Assembly: GCA_016081115.2 (NCBI GenBank)
Contig: JABTTQ020001093.1
Coordinates: forward strand, 240,941-304,940
Direction of reading: 5' to 3'
DNA: 64,000 nt
Source of the DNA: Rehmannia glutinosa
Lineage: Eukaryota > Streptophyta > Magnoliopsida > Lamiales > Orobanchaceae
Shown: piece by piece, positions 1-11,100 of the stretch
How positions within the stretch are numbered: the stretch's first letter is position 1
Layout of the letters: each line of letters begins with the position of its first letter
Program-made: the position numbers and the translations under genes
Notes under the pieces: model-generated
What the model was told of the DNA's origin: nothing
Database searches by the model: none
Seen by the model: only the letters and a program-made list of their open reading frames with translations

Positions 1-850
1 AGATTTTTCAACAAAATTTTCTTCTTTTATTTGATTAATTTTGGGAGAAATGCATTTTTGGTCCGTAAGAGAATTAACAATCAGTTAAGTTCTCCGTTAA
101 TTTTGGGACTAAAGCTGCAACTTTTGATTTAATTTGTTTGGGACAAAATTTGTTAAAAGAAATCATTTGGGACTAAATATGCAAATCATGAGACTAGAAG
201 TGTTTGACTTATTTGGCTAAATTGCAAAATATGCCTTGTAACTATTGGGTGGTGGCAAAAAACGACACTAACTTATTCAACTTGCAATTTAAGACAATAA
301 ATTTTAAAAAAATAGCAAATTGAGGACTAAATTTGCCGGCGATTTCAATTTTTCTAGAATCAATTCTCAATTGGGAATTTTATTTATTTTGGTCCTAATC
401 GTTGATTGGGCATATGACGTGACAAATTCACCATGACTTGGATAAAAAAAAAAAAAAGAAGCAGACATAAACCTACGCATCCCCGTCAGCAAAATCGAGC
501 CCCAAATAAACTAGAGAAAACCTAAAAAATCAAAAAATTCAAGGCAAGAATAGAAACTTCTCCAAATAAGATTCCAAAGAGCTTCACATAACTTCTATCA
601 CACGATTTTCTGAATCAAATTGCGGGGACGAAAACATCAATAAATGAATCTGATGTGATCATAAAATCGGTTGCAAAGATGCCATCTTACATGCCATTGT
701 AGCATATTATTATTAGAAGGAATCTGGTTGTTACATTTTGTATTTAGTGTCTCCATTATAGCAACATGTGTCCTACCCAAGTCCCAACATGACCTAGAAT
801 ATTCCTAGTCCTTGTACAAATACCTCATTGTCATTTATTTTTGGCAAAAA
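1..850. other. AT-rich intergenic DNA, no gene seen
   Basis: No open frame of gene quality is visible on either strand. Phrases such as TTTGGGACTAAAT recur loosely (about 100, 165 and 310), suggesting a decayed repeat, but no ends or target duplication can be defined. Confidence 0.5.
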
Positions 851-1205
851 CTTGCGTGAGACGGTCTCACGGATTTAGATCCGTGAGACGGAGTCCTTAC
901 ACAAAGTTTTAAAGGTTTTTTTTTTCAGATTTTATTTTTCTTAGGGTTTATATTTATTTTTTTAGGATTTATTTTGTTTCTTGGGTTTATTTTTAATTGA
1001 TTTGGGTTTTTAGGATTTTTAGTTTTTCTTAGGGTTTATTTTTTATTTTTTGGGTTTATTTTTGTTTTTCGGGTTTATTCTTAATGGTTCATGTTTTTAG
1101 GGTTTATTCTTGTTTCTTCATGGTTCATTATTATTTTTAAATTTATTTTCATGGTTCATGTTCTCAAGACGGAGCCCTTAGGAGGTCCGTCTCACGGAGA
1201 CTTGC
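851..1205. mobile_element. Short non-autonomous element with hairpin end
   Basis: The left end carries a perfect 11 bp stem (GTCTCACGGAT at 864-874 against 879-889, 4-base loop). The right end carries the inverse CCGTCTCACGGAGACTTGC (about 1187-1205), so CGTGAGACGG is shared in inverted orientation by both ends. The interior is T-rich with loose repeats of TTAGGGTTTATTTTT. No protein is encoded. The superfamily cannot be assigned because no target duplication is clear. The same hairpin recurs at other places in the window. Confidence 0.45.
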
Positions 1206-1375
1206 TCTTTATTTTTAGCCTACAAAATTGCACCCTAAGCCGTCAAGATTGAAGTATTTGTTAGGTAAATACTAACCTTAAGACAAAATTTGTAATTCGA
1301 AAGATAACTCATAATTTTTTCCAACATCAATTGTTTGTCTTCTCAATATATTTTCGGACGTGTCTTCATGATATG

Positions 1376-1377
<2 letters not shown>

Positions 1378-1415
<38 letters not shown>
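1378..1415. repeat. (TA)n microsatellite
   Basis: Uninterrupted AT dinucleotides directly abut the left end of the next TIR element and are probably its insertion target. Confidence 0.9.
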
Positions 1416-1418
<3 letters not shown>

Positions 1419-2578
1419 AGAGGTTATATGAGACCACCTCATAGGGTGAGTCCATAGGGACCAATCCTAGCCATATATATAATTTTTTCAAGGGTTGCGA
1501 TTTAAGAGGCAAAATTACAAATTACAAGCTTGTTAATTAAGCAAGGGGTAAATTAGTCATCCTCTCAAATCAATATTCATGGGATTCACGGTATTCATGG
1601 GATTCACGCAATCCTTCCAAATCTCAAAACAAAATCACGTAACAAACCCATCGCTTCTTCTTCTTCAACATACTACTATGAAAAATCATTCATCTTTCTT
1701 ATGAAGATGTAATTTGTTGCTTATATAGATGTGTCATGGTGCTTTTAGATATATTAACTACATAAGCAAGTCATTAGCAGCAAATTCATACTACATAAGC
1801 AACAAGTCTATACTACATAAGCAACGAATATACACTATGTATGCACTACGAGGATATATTAACTACATAAGCAAGTCATAAGCAACAACCCCATATTACA
1901 TAAGCGGCAAGAAGTTCTATACTACATAAGCAACGAATATACACAACGTATGCACCACAATTACATTAACTACATAAGTAAGTCATAAGCAGCAAACCCA
2001 TACTACATAAGCAACAAGTCTGTACTACATAAGCAATGAATATACACTACAAATGCACCACAAATACATTAACTAAATAAGCAACAAACTCATACTACAC
2101 AAGCAACGAATATACACTACATATGCAACATAAATATATTAACTATATAAGCAAGTAATAAGCAACAACCCTATACTACATAAGCAATAAATATACACTA
2201 CATATGCAATACAAATATGATTAAATTACACATGCAATATGGTTATACTACACATGCAATATGATTATATTACATAAGCAGTTAACAATAGAATACACTG
2301 GAGATAAAAAAAAGTGAACATGAGGGATATGGGTTACTCAATAACTGAAATCACGTGCCGCGTGAAAGGAGGAAACAAATTGAACGTGATTGAGATCTCA
2401 TCAAATCTCAATAACTGATTCTATATTATAAAATGACCACCCTACCCTTTTTAGTTGTTGAAACAAAAAAAAATAAATATAAAACCCCCTAAAAATCTGG
2501 ACCACCCAAAAATATTAATCTATGGTTAGGATTGGGTCCTATGGACTCACCCCAAATGGGAGGACCTATTTGATCCAT

Positions 2579-2581
<3 letters not shown>
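1416..2581. mobile_element. TIR element inserted in (TA)n, Micron-like, copy 1
   Basis: Both ends are bordered by (TA)n tracts. The left end (GGGAGAGGTTATATGAGACC, then GGTGAGTCCATAGGGACCAA) is matched in inverted orientation by the right end (GGGTCCTATGGACTCACC at about 2535-2552), giving imperfect terminal inverted repeats of roughly 50 bp. The interior has no coding capacity and is dominated by an array of short units. Insertion into TA microsatellites resembles the behaviour described for rice Micron elements. The superfamily is otherwise uncertain, and I infer that it was moved by a transposase in trans. Confidence 0.6.
1745..2290. repeat. Array of ACTACATAAGCAA-type short units
   Basis: The units ACTACATAAGCAA, GCAACGAATATACACTAC and ATATTAACTACATAAGCAAG recur about every 12-60 bp in a loosely ordered higher pattern. 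The array lies wholly inside TIR element copy 1. Confidence 0.75.

Positions 2582-2610
<29 letters not shown>
2582..2610. repeat. (TA)n microsatellite between two TIR elements
   Basis: A pure TA tract separates the right end of the first TIR element from the left end of the second, so each element is flanked by TA repeats. Confidence 0.9.
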
Positions 2611-2613
<3 letters not shown>

Positions 2614-2832
2614 AGGATCAAGTGAGACCATGTCTCTAGGTGAGATACAATGGACTAATCTCAACTATCCCCCACTATTAATCAATGTGTATGATTTTAT
2701 GGATAAAAAATATATTAGAATATTAATTTAATCAATATAAGGGTAGTAGGGTAAAATAACATGACAAGTTAGTTACAAAATAGAATCAAATCTCTTTCTC
2801 TCTCATACATCTCCCAATTTTATCAATCTCAC

Positions 2833-2904
<72 letters not shown>

Positions 2905-3700
2905 CCTCCATTAACGCAAATAAAGAAAACTGTGAAGAACTCGAAAATTACAGAGAAAAAACAAGAAAAATCGGTGCAATATTACAGAGAAATAACGAAC
3001 AGTGAGTTCGAAAACTAAGTATGCAACAAAACTCAACTAAATATGCATTATCTGAAAACTATCTATGCAGCGTAAAAAAACTAATATGTAGTACAATATA
3101 TCCAACTATGCAAGACGCGTCATAAAACCAGGCAACAAAATCAACTAACTATGTATTATCTAGAAACTATCTATGCATTGTGGAATAACTAAATATGCAG
3201 TACATTATGTAACATCCCATTTTTATAATTTCCAAAAGCAACATCCCATTTTCATAACAAAATATACATTATATTGAACCTATTTATGCAATGTAGTATA
3301 ACTACATATGCAAAGACTTTATATGCAATTATGTTTTGTTTTCGTAAAAATGCCAACAAAATAACTAAATATGCATTATTTGATGTCTAATTATGCAGCA
3401 GGTTAACCCTAACTATGTAAAATAAAAATATTTGGAAAGAAAACAGTTCCTTAAATTCCGCCACAAAATCCGAGTGTCAATTTCACCATAAAATCATTTG
3501 GGACCACTAATTTGAACCATAAAATCATTTGGGACCACTAATTTGAAAAACAAAATTACAATCTTACCCTTAAAATCGGTGAAAATTAGGAAATAACTAA
3601 AAAACCGAATTAATCACATTCCTTCATTTTTTAAGATCAATGGGTAAGATGAGTCCACACTGTCTCACCTAGGGAGGGTGGTCTCATTTAAACCAAATCC
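2611..3700. mobile_element. TIR element inserted in (TA)n, Micron-like, copy 2
   Basis: The left end (GGGAGGATCAAGTGAGACCA, then TAGGTGAGATACAATGGACT) is matched in inverse by the right end (GTCCACACTGTCTCACCTA, then GGTCTCATTTAAACC). The right side runs into TATAAATATATATAA. The ends share the GTGAGACCA and GGTGAG core with copy 1, but the interior is different, with units such as AACTAAATATGCA and AACTATCTATGCA (about 3010-3420), a (CT)n tract and a 2 x 41 bp tandem duplication at about 3482-3547. It is non-coding. Its right end lies about 35 bp from the broken end of the alkenal reductase fragment. Confidence 0.6.
2834..2901. repeat. (CT)n microsatellite
   Basis: About 34 CT dinucleotides without interruption, inside TIR element copy 2. 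Confidence 0.95.
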
Positions 3701-3734
3701 TATAAATATATATAAACATGTATACGCACCTAGA

Positions 3735-4950
3735 ACTCCTCCAAAGATAATAAGAGAGGGGAAATCCCATTTTGGCATCCAATTTTTGCAACAATTGACA
3801 ATCTCGTACAATGGTATACTCTCCGGCTCGGCCATCCCGAAACCAAATCGCCTGTTTTAAAACCAGGATGCTTAGAATCAACCACTCTCCCCACCCCAAC
3901 TGCTCCAATCACCTGTCCAATTCAACAAATTAAAACAAAATTAGTTAACAATCTAATTAAGCTTGTCTGGTTTTGTATTTTTCAATACTTATTTTTTGTA
4001 TGTTATACAAAAACAAACTCTAATATTATTAAGCTGCCTTATGTTTGTTTCAAACCGTCTCAATAAAAACATATTATTTTACTTTTCTCATTTTTCAACC
4101 AAGAACACTTTTTAATTTTATGTTTTTAATTTCCAATACTATGTATAGATATATTCTCAACTTTTAATTACACATTTTGACCCACTAATACCAAAACAAA
4201 ATAGCAGTGTAATGGGACTTACTACTTATGGATCAACCTAATTAATTTATTTGAATATTCAAAGTGGATCTCATCACTATCAATTTTATTCAATTAACAT
4301 ATCATTGTAACATATGAGTCCCAAGTTATTATACCAAGCAAAAGGTTGAACAATCAAGCCCAAAAGCGGCTGCCAGAGCTAATTAATTAAGAAGAGGCCC
4401 AAACATTTGGAGGATTAGCTGAATGAAGGAGTAGTGCGTCAGAGTGGGGGGACTGACTTCACATATAACGGAGGGTTATAATTAATTTGTACCAGAAACT
4501 CATATAGTACGGTCTTACGGGGTCAAACCCCGCAAGACGGATCCTGTACCCTTAATAGTTTCAAACAACATTATTTCAGTAGCAACCACCACTACGAATC
4601 ATTCTAATAACTTATCATTATCAATCAAACATATTATTCACATATATAGTATCAATCAAAAAAAATCAAACGAACGTACACTAACTTTTTTTATGACTTA
4701 CCTGTCCAGGAATAATCGCACAAGTTGTGGCAGGGTGAATTTTGTGAGTAAATAGGTTAGTCTTCATGCGGTTTAGCTGTGAGGAATCGATGGATGCATA
4801 CAGATTTTTCACGAGGACAAAATTGTCCAAACCCTGATTTAACGAAATTTGTTGTTCACAAACAGAGAAGTCTGATTCATTTGGGGCTCCATCTATATGA
4901 CTCCTTGTTACCACATACTTGTTTCTTACAGCTTCCATTATATTTTCCAA
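3735..4950 (-). pseudogene. NADP-dependent alkenal double-bond reductase fragment
   Basis: Exon 1 (4950-4702) reads as the N-terminus of the plant 2-alkenal reductase family: EAVRNKYVVTR near the start, then LVKNLYASIDSSQLNRMK, ending in GQ at a canonical CAG/GTAAGT donor. The Met at 4938 gives the usual family start. After a 789 bp intron, exon 2 starts after TGACAG... style acceptor CAG at 3912 and reads VIGAVGVGRVVDS and GDLVSG. It then needs one frameshift to continue as GEYTIV...PLSYYL, and a second to reach GVLGA. It stops at about 3735, next to TA-rich sequence and the right end of a TIR element. The remaining exons (cofactor-binding domain) of this roughly 345-residue family are absent from the window to the left. 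The family members reduce alpha,beta-unsaturated carbonyls; this copy cannot. I infer truncation by transposon-linked deletion. Confidence 0.8.
4509..4541. repeat. Dispersed hairpin GTCTTACGGGGT / ACCCCGCAAGAC
   Basis: A 12 bp stem with one mismatch (4512-4523 against 4527-4538) and a 3-base loop, followed by GGATCC. Related in form to the hairpins at 864 and 5766. Confidence 0.6.
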
Positions 4951-5343
4951 AGATGTTTAATTACCAATACAAAATCAGAGATTTTTGGAATGTATTTCTG
5001 TATATGTACTCTCTTTTATACTTATACATATACTCTCCCGCGTATTTTTGCAATTTTCAGGTGGGTCAGGCAAACACATGTGAATGCATTGCTGGATATG
5101 TATATAATATATTGCATCGGATCATGAGGAGATCACATTAATTTTAAAATTTGACTTTGTATAATTGGCATGTACCTACATATAAAGATAAGTTAAAGTA
5201 CAATTGCATCCGAATCATGTGTCCATTAATGTATTTGCTACTTTAATTTGTGTTGTCTTCTAGGAAATCACAAAGCTAAAAATTTAAAAATAAAATAAAA
5301 TCAACCTATCAGATCTTGAAGAGTTAATTAAGGGCCTTTGATC

Positions 5344-5480
5344 AACAATACTATACTCGTATTATTTAAAGTTTAAATTTTATATATGCAAATCCATCTG
5401 TAAAATATTTAAAAAAAAATTGAGATCATGAAGAATTGAGACCTTCATAATGCTGTCTGTTCTCGTTTATATCATGCATA
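5344..5480. repeat. Dispersed direct duplication, copy 1
   Basis: Shares the ordered phrases CAATACTAT, TTTAAATTTTATATATGCA, TCCATCTGT, AAATATTT, CATAATGCT and TTTATAT with 7450-7585 on the same strand, with substitutions and small indels. Confidence 0.6.
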
Positions 5481-5749
5481 TATATTATATTTAGACCCGA
5501 ATTGTTTCAGACTATACGCGTTTAAGACTTTGACTGAGAGCGTGGACTTTTATATATAATTTTTTTAATAAATACAAAATATTATTAAAAAAGAAAATAT
5601 AGTGCAACTTTATAAGTAAGCTAAGTAGCTTTTTTAAAAAAAAAATGGGGTCTCATTAAACCTTACCAAAGTAAAATCCATTTAAAACCTTTCGATAGGA
5701 AAAGAAAGACTTATAAAAGAAACAACTGAAACCCATTGGACTTTGATTA

Positions 5750-7060
5750 GGTCTCCTATTAGACGGTCTAACGGATCCTAATCCGTTAGACGGATCCAAA
5801 AACCCTAACCCGTCTTGCCATATGGGTTAAACTGAAATAGCCCAATTCACCACCACATTAGAAACGAACATGCGGCTTCGCCACCGCACGTAAAAATTCA
5901 CAGACAAACCTAAAATTTCCAATCATATCCAACCTCAAACTTTGTCAATTGTCTCTTTTATTCTCAAGTTTACAGAGAAAATGAGTTAGGAAAGAAAAAA
6001 GGATAAAATCGACACTTTCATTGGTGCCCGCCTTTCATGGTTCAATAAAATCGAAAGAGATGACAAAACACAAATCGTTTCTCGGAGTTTCGTGCTGAGA
6101 ATCAAGAAAAAGGAACTACTTGAAGAGAAAGACGAAAGAAAGGAAGTGGGTTAAGGTTTTGTTGTGATACTTGGGGAGGAAGTGGAGAAATTGCAGGGAA
6201 TGTTAATACTTTTTGGAGACACTACTAATACTTTTTAAGGGGATACTAATACTTTTTGGTAAGACTACTAATACATTTCAGAAGAAGTGCTAATACTTTT
6301 TAGAAGGACGACTAATACTTTTCTTAAGAATCGTTAATACATTTCGGGAGAAAAATTTAATTATATTCGGGGAACTACTAATACATTTCAGAAGAACTGC
6401 TAATACTTTTTAGAAGGACGACAAATACTTTTCAGAAGGACTGTTAATACATTTTGGGAGAAAATTTTAATTATGTTCAATGAAACTACTAATACATTTT
6501 AGAAGAACTGCTAATACTTTTTAGAAGGGCGGCTAATACATTTCGGGAGTATATTCAGGAGAAATACAAAAAAACTCTTCAGGGAATTACTAATACATTT
6601 CAGAAGAACTACTATTACTTTTCAGAAGGACTATTAATACATTTTGGGAGAAAAATTTAATTATATTCAGGGAACTACTAATACATTTGTAAGAATCGCT
6701 AATACTTTTTAGAAGGACGACTAATACTTTTCTTTAATGATTTGTTAATACATTTCGGGAGAAAAATTTAATTTATTTCAAGGAACTACTAATACTTTTT
6801 CGAGGAACTACTAATACTTTTTTGAGGGATTGCTAATACATATCAGGAGTATATTTAGGAGAAATACTAAAAACTCTTCATGGAACTATTAATACATTTG
6901 GAAGAATCGCTAATACTTTTTAGAAGGACGACTAATACATTTTTGGAATGATCGCTAATATCGATACTTCGAAAAACTACTAAAATACCATCGCTTAATA
7001 TTATGAAAATGCCACCGAATCGCGGGTCGATCCGTTTAACGGTCGGTGCTAGATTCCTGG
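5750..7060. mobile_element. Possible hairpin-ended element carrying a minisatellite
   Basis: The left edge carries a perfect 11 bp hairpin (GTCTAACGGAT at 5766-5776 against 5781-5791, loop CCTA). The right edge has GGGTCGATCCGTTTAACGG at about 7024, which resembles the inverse of the left motif. The interior holds about 350 bp of unique DNA and a long minisatellite. No protein is encoded. The ends are inferred and no target duplication was found. Confidence 0.35.
6200..6970. repeat. Minisatellite of CTAATACATTTCAGAAGAACTG-like units
   Basis: Units of roughly 20-25 bp built on ACTAATACTTTT or CTAATACATTT alternate with AGAAGGACGA and GGGAGAAAAATTTAATTA, in higher-order blocks of about 110 bp. 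About 35 short units are present. There is no reading frame. Confidence 0.85.
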
Positions 7061-7179
7061 ATGCGAGAGTTTTGTGTTGGACTTTTATATATAATGATTA
7101 AGATGGCGGTTAACTTACGCCATATGCATGTGGACTGTCTTATGTTAGACTAGTAACTAAAAGAGTACGCCACATTAAC

Positions 7180-7384
7180 AGGGACAGAGCCAGATGGGGC
7201 TGATAGCGTCGGCCGCCTCTCTCAAGTTCAAATTTTTACATAATTAATATACATTTTTGTAGATAAAATTAATTATAACTTTTTATAATTCTGCCCTGCT
7301 AGAAATATAAAAAGCACCTATTTATCTATTAGTTTCATTAAAAATATACATCGCCTCCTAGTCTTTATTTTCTGGCTCCGTCTC
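7180..7384. mobile_element. Possible hAT-type MITE
   Basis: Terminal AGGGACAGAGCCAG is mirrored by CTGGCTCCGTCTCT at the right end, separated by about 175 bp of AT-rich DNA. Ends of this type (AGGGGCGGAGCCAGG) are frequent on plant hAT-like MITEs. No matching 8 bp target duplication was seen, so the assignment is weak. Confidence 0.4.
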
Positions 7385-7449
7385 TACACACACCGATGTC
7401 TTAGATATATTATAACGATGAATACACTAGTTTAGTTTTTTTTAAGTAG

Positions 7450-7585
7450 TGTCAATAATACTATGCTCATCTCATTAATTGGAATTTTAAATTTTATATA
7501 TGCATATCCATCTGTCAAATATTTCAACAATAGCCTTCCTATAATGCTATCATACTCATTTATATTATATATGTGTTTATATGTA
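7450..7585. repeat. Dispersed direct duplication, copy 2
   Basis: Counterpart of 5344-5480. The match begins at CAATAATACTATGCTC and runs past TTTATATTATATATG. The two copies bracket the minisatellite-bearing segment. Confidence 0.6.
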
Positions 7586-7682
7586 TACACATATATACGA
7601 AACATACAACTGACTATCTTTTTGGAACTTCACAAAGGAAGTTCCATATCCTATAATAAAAAATTAAAGATAAAAATTTTGG

Positions 7683-7735
7683 TCAGACCGTCTTATAACG
7701 GGTCTTTTCCATTAGACGGACCTAACCCGGCCTGA
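7683..7735. repeat. Dispersed hairpin-type motif, degenerate
   Basis: ACCGTCTTATAACGGG faces CCATTAGACGGACC, an imperfect version of the hairpin at 864 and 5766. Confidence 0.4.
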
Positions 7736-8141
7736 ATTTTTTTTTCTTTTATAATACATGCACCGGTGGAACCTATTAATCGCATTGAACCTGGAACTTG
7801 CTGTATAAATTATTTATGCATCTTTTAGATTTTTAAATTTCCGTTGCACATAGTCCCGCCATTTTGTGAACCCATAACACTTAGAGCACCTCAATTAATT
7901 ATAGCATGCAATTGGCAACTTTCTTGATGTTTTCTCATAACCAAAATATTAGCATCAAAATAGGGAAAGTTTATTGTTCATTATAGATACCATCAGTAAC
8001 TCGAAGGACAATCATGAACCCCAAGGGCTTATGGAGAGCAGAGGGAGGGAATTGAAGCCATATCACCTCTGCAAAAATCTTGATATAATAGCTTCATAGT
8101 TCTTCTCACACTCATAGTCTAGCCTTAAAATGAGAAAAAAT

Positions 8142-11100
8142 TCATAATTCAATCTCAATATTGTGAACTTTCTGATGCTCATTAGGCATCTCGTCCAAGT
8201 TTAATGTCACCAAACCAGAAACAGAATCATATTCAAAATCGACCGCAGATGATCCCACCGTGCACTTTCTAGGCCTAGTCGACGAATAAGATCCAAAACG
8301 GCCACAGCCCTTTACCGCCATGGAGACGACAGCAACGGCCTCCGAGCCCAAGTCCTCAACTACCTTCAAATCATACTTAAGCCCTTCAATTGCTCCACCG
8401 GAATTGAACATGTCAATTAGGCCTAACGGGGCGAAGCTGAACCCGGGCGCCAATATCTTAACCGGTGTGATTGTGAAAATCTCATGCTCGAGGACCTTGA
8501 GGGAGACCGGAATGGCAACCTTGTATGGCAGAGTTTTGAGGACACCGCTCGTGTAGGAGTAAAGAGCGACGTTTCCGTCCCAGTTGGAGTCGAAGGCGAC
8601 GTCTGAAATGAGATGGACGTCGCGGCCCCTGATGTATCCTGTTATTGCTTCTGAATTAGTTTTGTGGAATGTGTTCTTCCTCTCAACACTATTCCATGCT
8701 GCACCTTGGCAGTTGTACACTCCGAGCACTCCAGTATACTTGTTCATGTTCCATATCTTCAACAGGCTACATAATAGAACAATAATTACTCAGAACATAT
8801 ATATATCCAATTTAAATTGTGGGGTTGAATACAAAAAATCTCCCCGAGGTTTGGGCTAATTACAAAAATACCCATAGATTTTGAAAATTACAAAAAGACC
8901 TTGAGATTTGATTTTGCCTTAAATTTAAGGGGGTATCTGTAATATTTTTATAAAAGTCGAGGGGTTTTGAAATATTTTCCATGGTGAAGGGGGAAATGTA
9001 AGACGGATCAAACATTAAGGGGGATTTTGTAATTTTCAAAAGACGTCTGAACTTTTTGTGATTAGTCCAAACTTCAGGGGTTTCTTTGTAATTATCCCTA
9101 AATTGTATTATTTCTAGTTCATCTTAAGTTTTTTTTTTTTTTTTTTTGAGGGAAAGTTCATCTTAAGTTTTGAAAACCCATATCTGAATTTTACACAATT
9201 AATTTAGCATGCATGTTTTAACTTTTCGACAGAAAACAACTTTTGGAATATGAAACTGTTGGTACACTTTTAACTAACAGCTTTTAATTAGATTCAATGA
9301 TATGATGGTAATAGGCTAATAGCACACCATTATTGAATAGGAAGCACGTGGATGGGAAACTATATTTTTTTTGGTACTGTAACCTGGATTAATAGGACAT
9401 TTTGTCCTGTCAACTTTAAATTATGGCTCAATATCTTGAAATAATTTGGACATTTAGTCCGATTTTGACCGCTTACTAGGACCGGTGAATATGTCTAAGA
9501 AAATTAGAGAACTTGATGATTTGGCGCAAAATTGACATTAAAATTACCATAAGTTGAATACACGAAGTTTGGGGATTTTAATGTTTTGTAGCAATTTTTG
9601 CGGCATATCACCAAAATCCCCAATTTTTTGACATGTTTTGCATGTGACCGGTCGTAGTAGGTAATTCCTGATAAAATTGCACAATTTCGATCAATTTCTA
9701 AAAGATACTTGACTAAAATCTGAATATGACCACTTAAAGGACTAAATGTCAAAATAGCGTTAGTTACAGGACAAAAGAAGAATATGACCACTTAAAGGAC
9801 TACATGTCAAAATAGTCTAAGTTACAGGACCAAAGAAATTATTTCTCTGCACTGGATAGAGACTTGGAAAGAAGCTATTAAGCAAGATATGTTATACCTA
9901 GATGAAAATATGACTTATGACCGTAAACGATGGCGCGATATGATCCGTATAGCCGACCCCACGTAGTGGGATTAAGGTTTAGTTTGTTGTTGTTGTTGTT
10001 GTACTGGATTATTAAAGCACAAAAGTAAAAAGCGAGAACGCTCACCTAACACCGTCACGAGCAGGATCAGAAAATAGGCAATCTTTAGTAGGTCGACCGG
10101 GCAATTGGGCTCGGAGGACGGAACCATCTGGCAGAACAAGCTTCTTCAATAGATCAAAATTGTGCTTCCCGGGTGCATCACTGTTATATTGTACATATCA
10201 GAACATCAAACATTGATCATAAGGTGAAAATAAATTACCCTTATAACTAGTTGAGATTTGTCACCTAACATAGACAGCTCCACCACTTATAGCCCTGGCT
10301 GATCCATGATACTCAGCTGCTGGGTGGAGAGAATGGAACATGTCCCAATCAGGTAACATTATTTCTCCTATGAACACACTGTTATATGCAACAGCCGCAA
10401 TGTGGATCGTATGTGACGCAGGATCTCGTGGGTAGAAATCATCAGATGCTCTCACAATAGCAGTTTGTTTTGAGCTGTTCCATCAAAGTATCACATTATA
10501 ACATATCAGAGCATTTCTAAAGTGAATTAGCAATGTCACGTATAATCCAAGTTACAGTACCAAAGAAATTATTTTCCCAACTAAAAACAAGGGATAATCA
10601 CAAAAACACCCCTAAGGTTTGGACTAATTACAAAAAACCCAGAATTCTTTGAAAATTACAAAAACCCTTGAGGTTTGATTCTGGCTTACATTTTTCCTGT
10701 GATTTTTGAAAACATTTCAAAGAAAACCCTGACATTTACAAAAATATTACAATTGCCCCCCTTAAATTTAAGACAAAACGAAACCTGAAGGGGCTTTTTG
10801 TAATTTGAAACATGTCTGGTTTTTTTTTTGTAATTAACCAAAACCGCAGGGGTGTTTTTGAAATTATCCCTAAAAACAAAGATATAGAGGTTTCAGATAA
10901 TTGATTAAAATTAGACTATCCATTGTCTTAAATTATATCACATTCACTAAAATCCGCAAAAAATATCAAACATCAATATAGTCCAAGAAAGAATTGAAGC
11001 ATATATACCAGTATAGTGACTCAAGGTTGTGGCTCATGCAAGCAATGCACCCATTATCAGGAAAATTCCTAGCAATAGATGCATCAAGAGCCTGATGATA

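Noticed and set aside
1745..2290. CRISPR-like array because of regularly recurring short units
   Set aside because: Units are degenerate and variably spaced, there are no unique spacers of constant length, and the context is a plant nuclear transposon.
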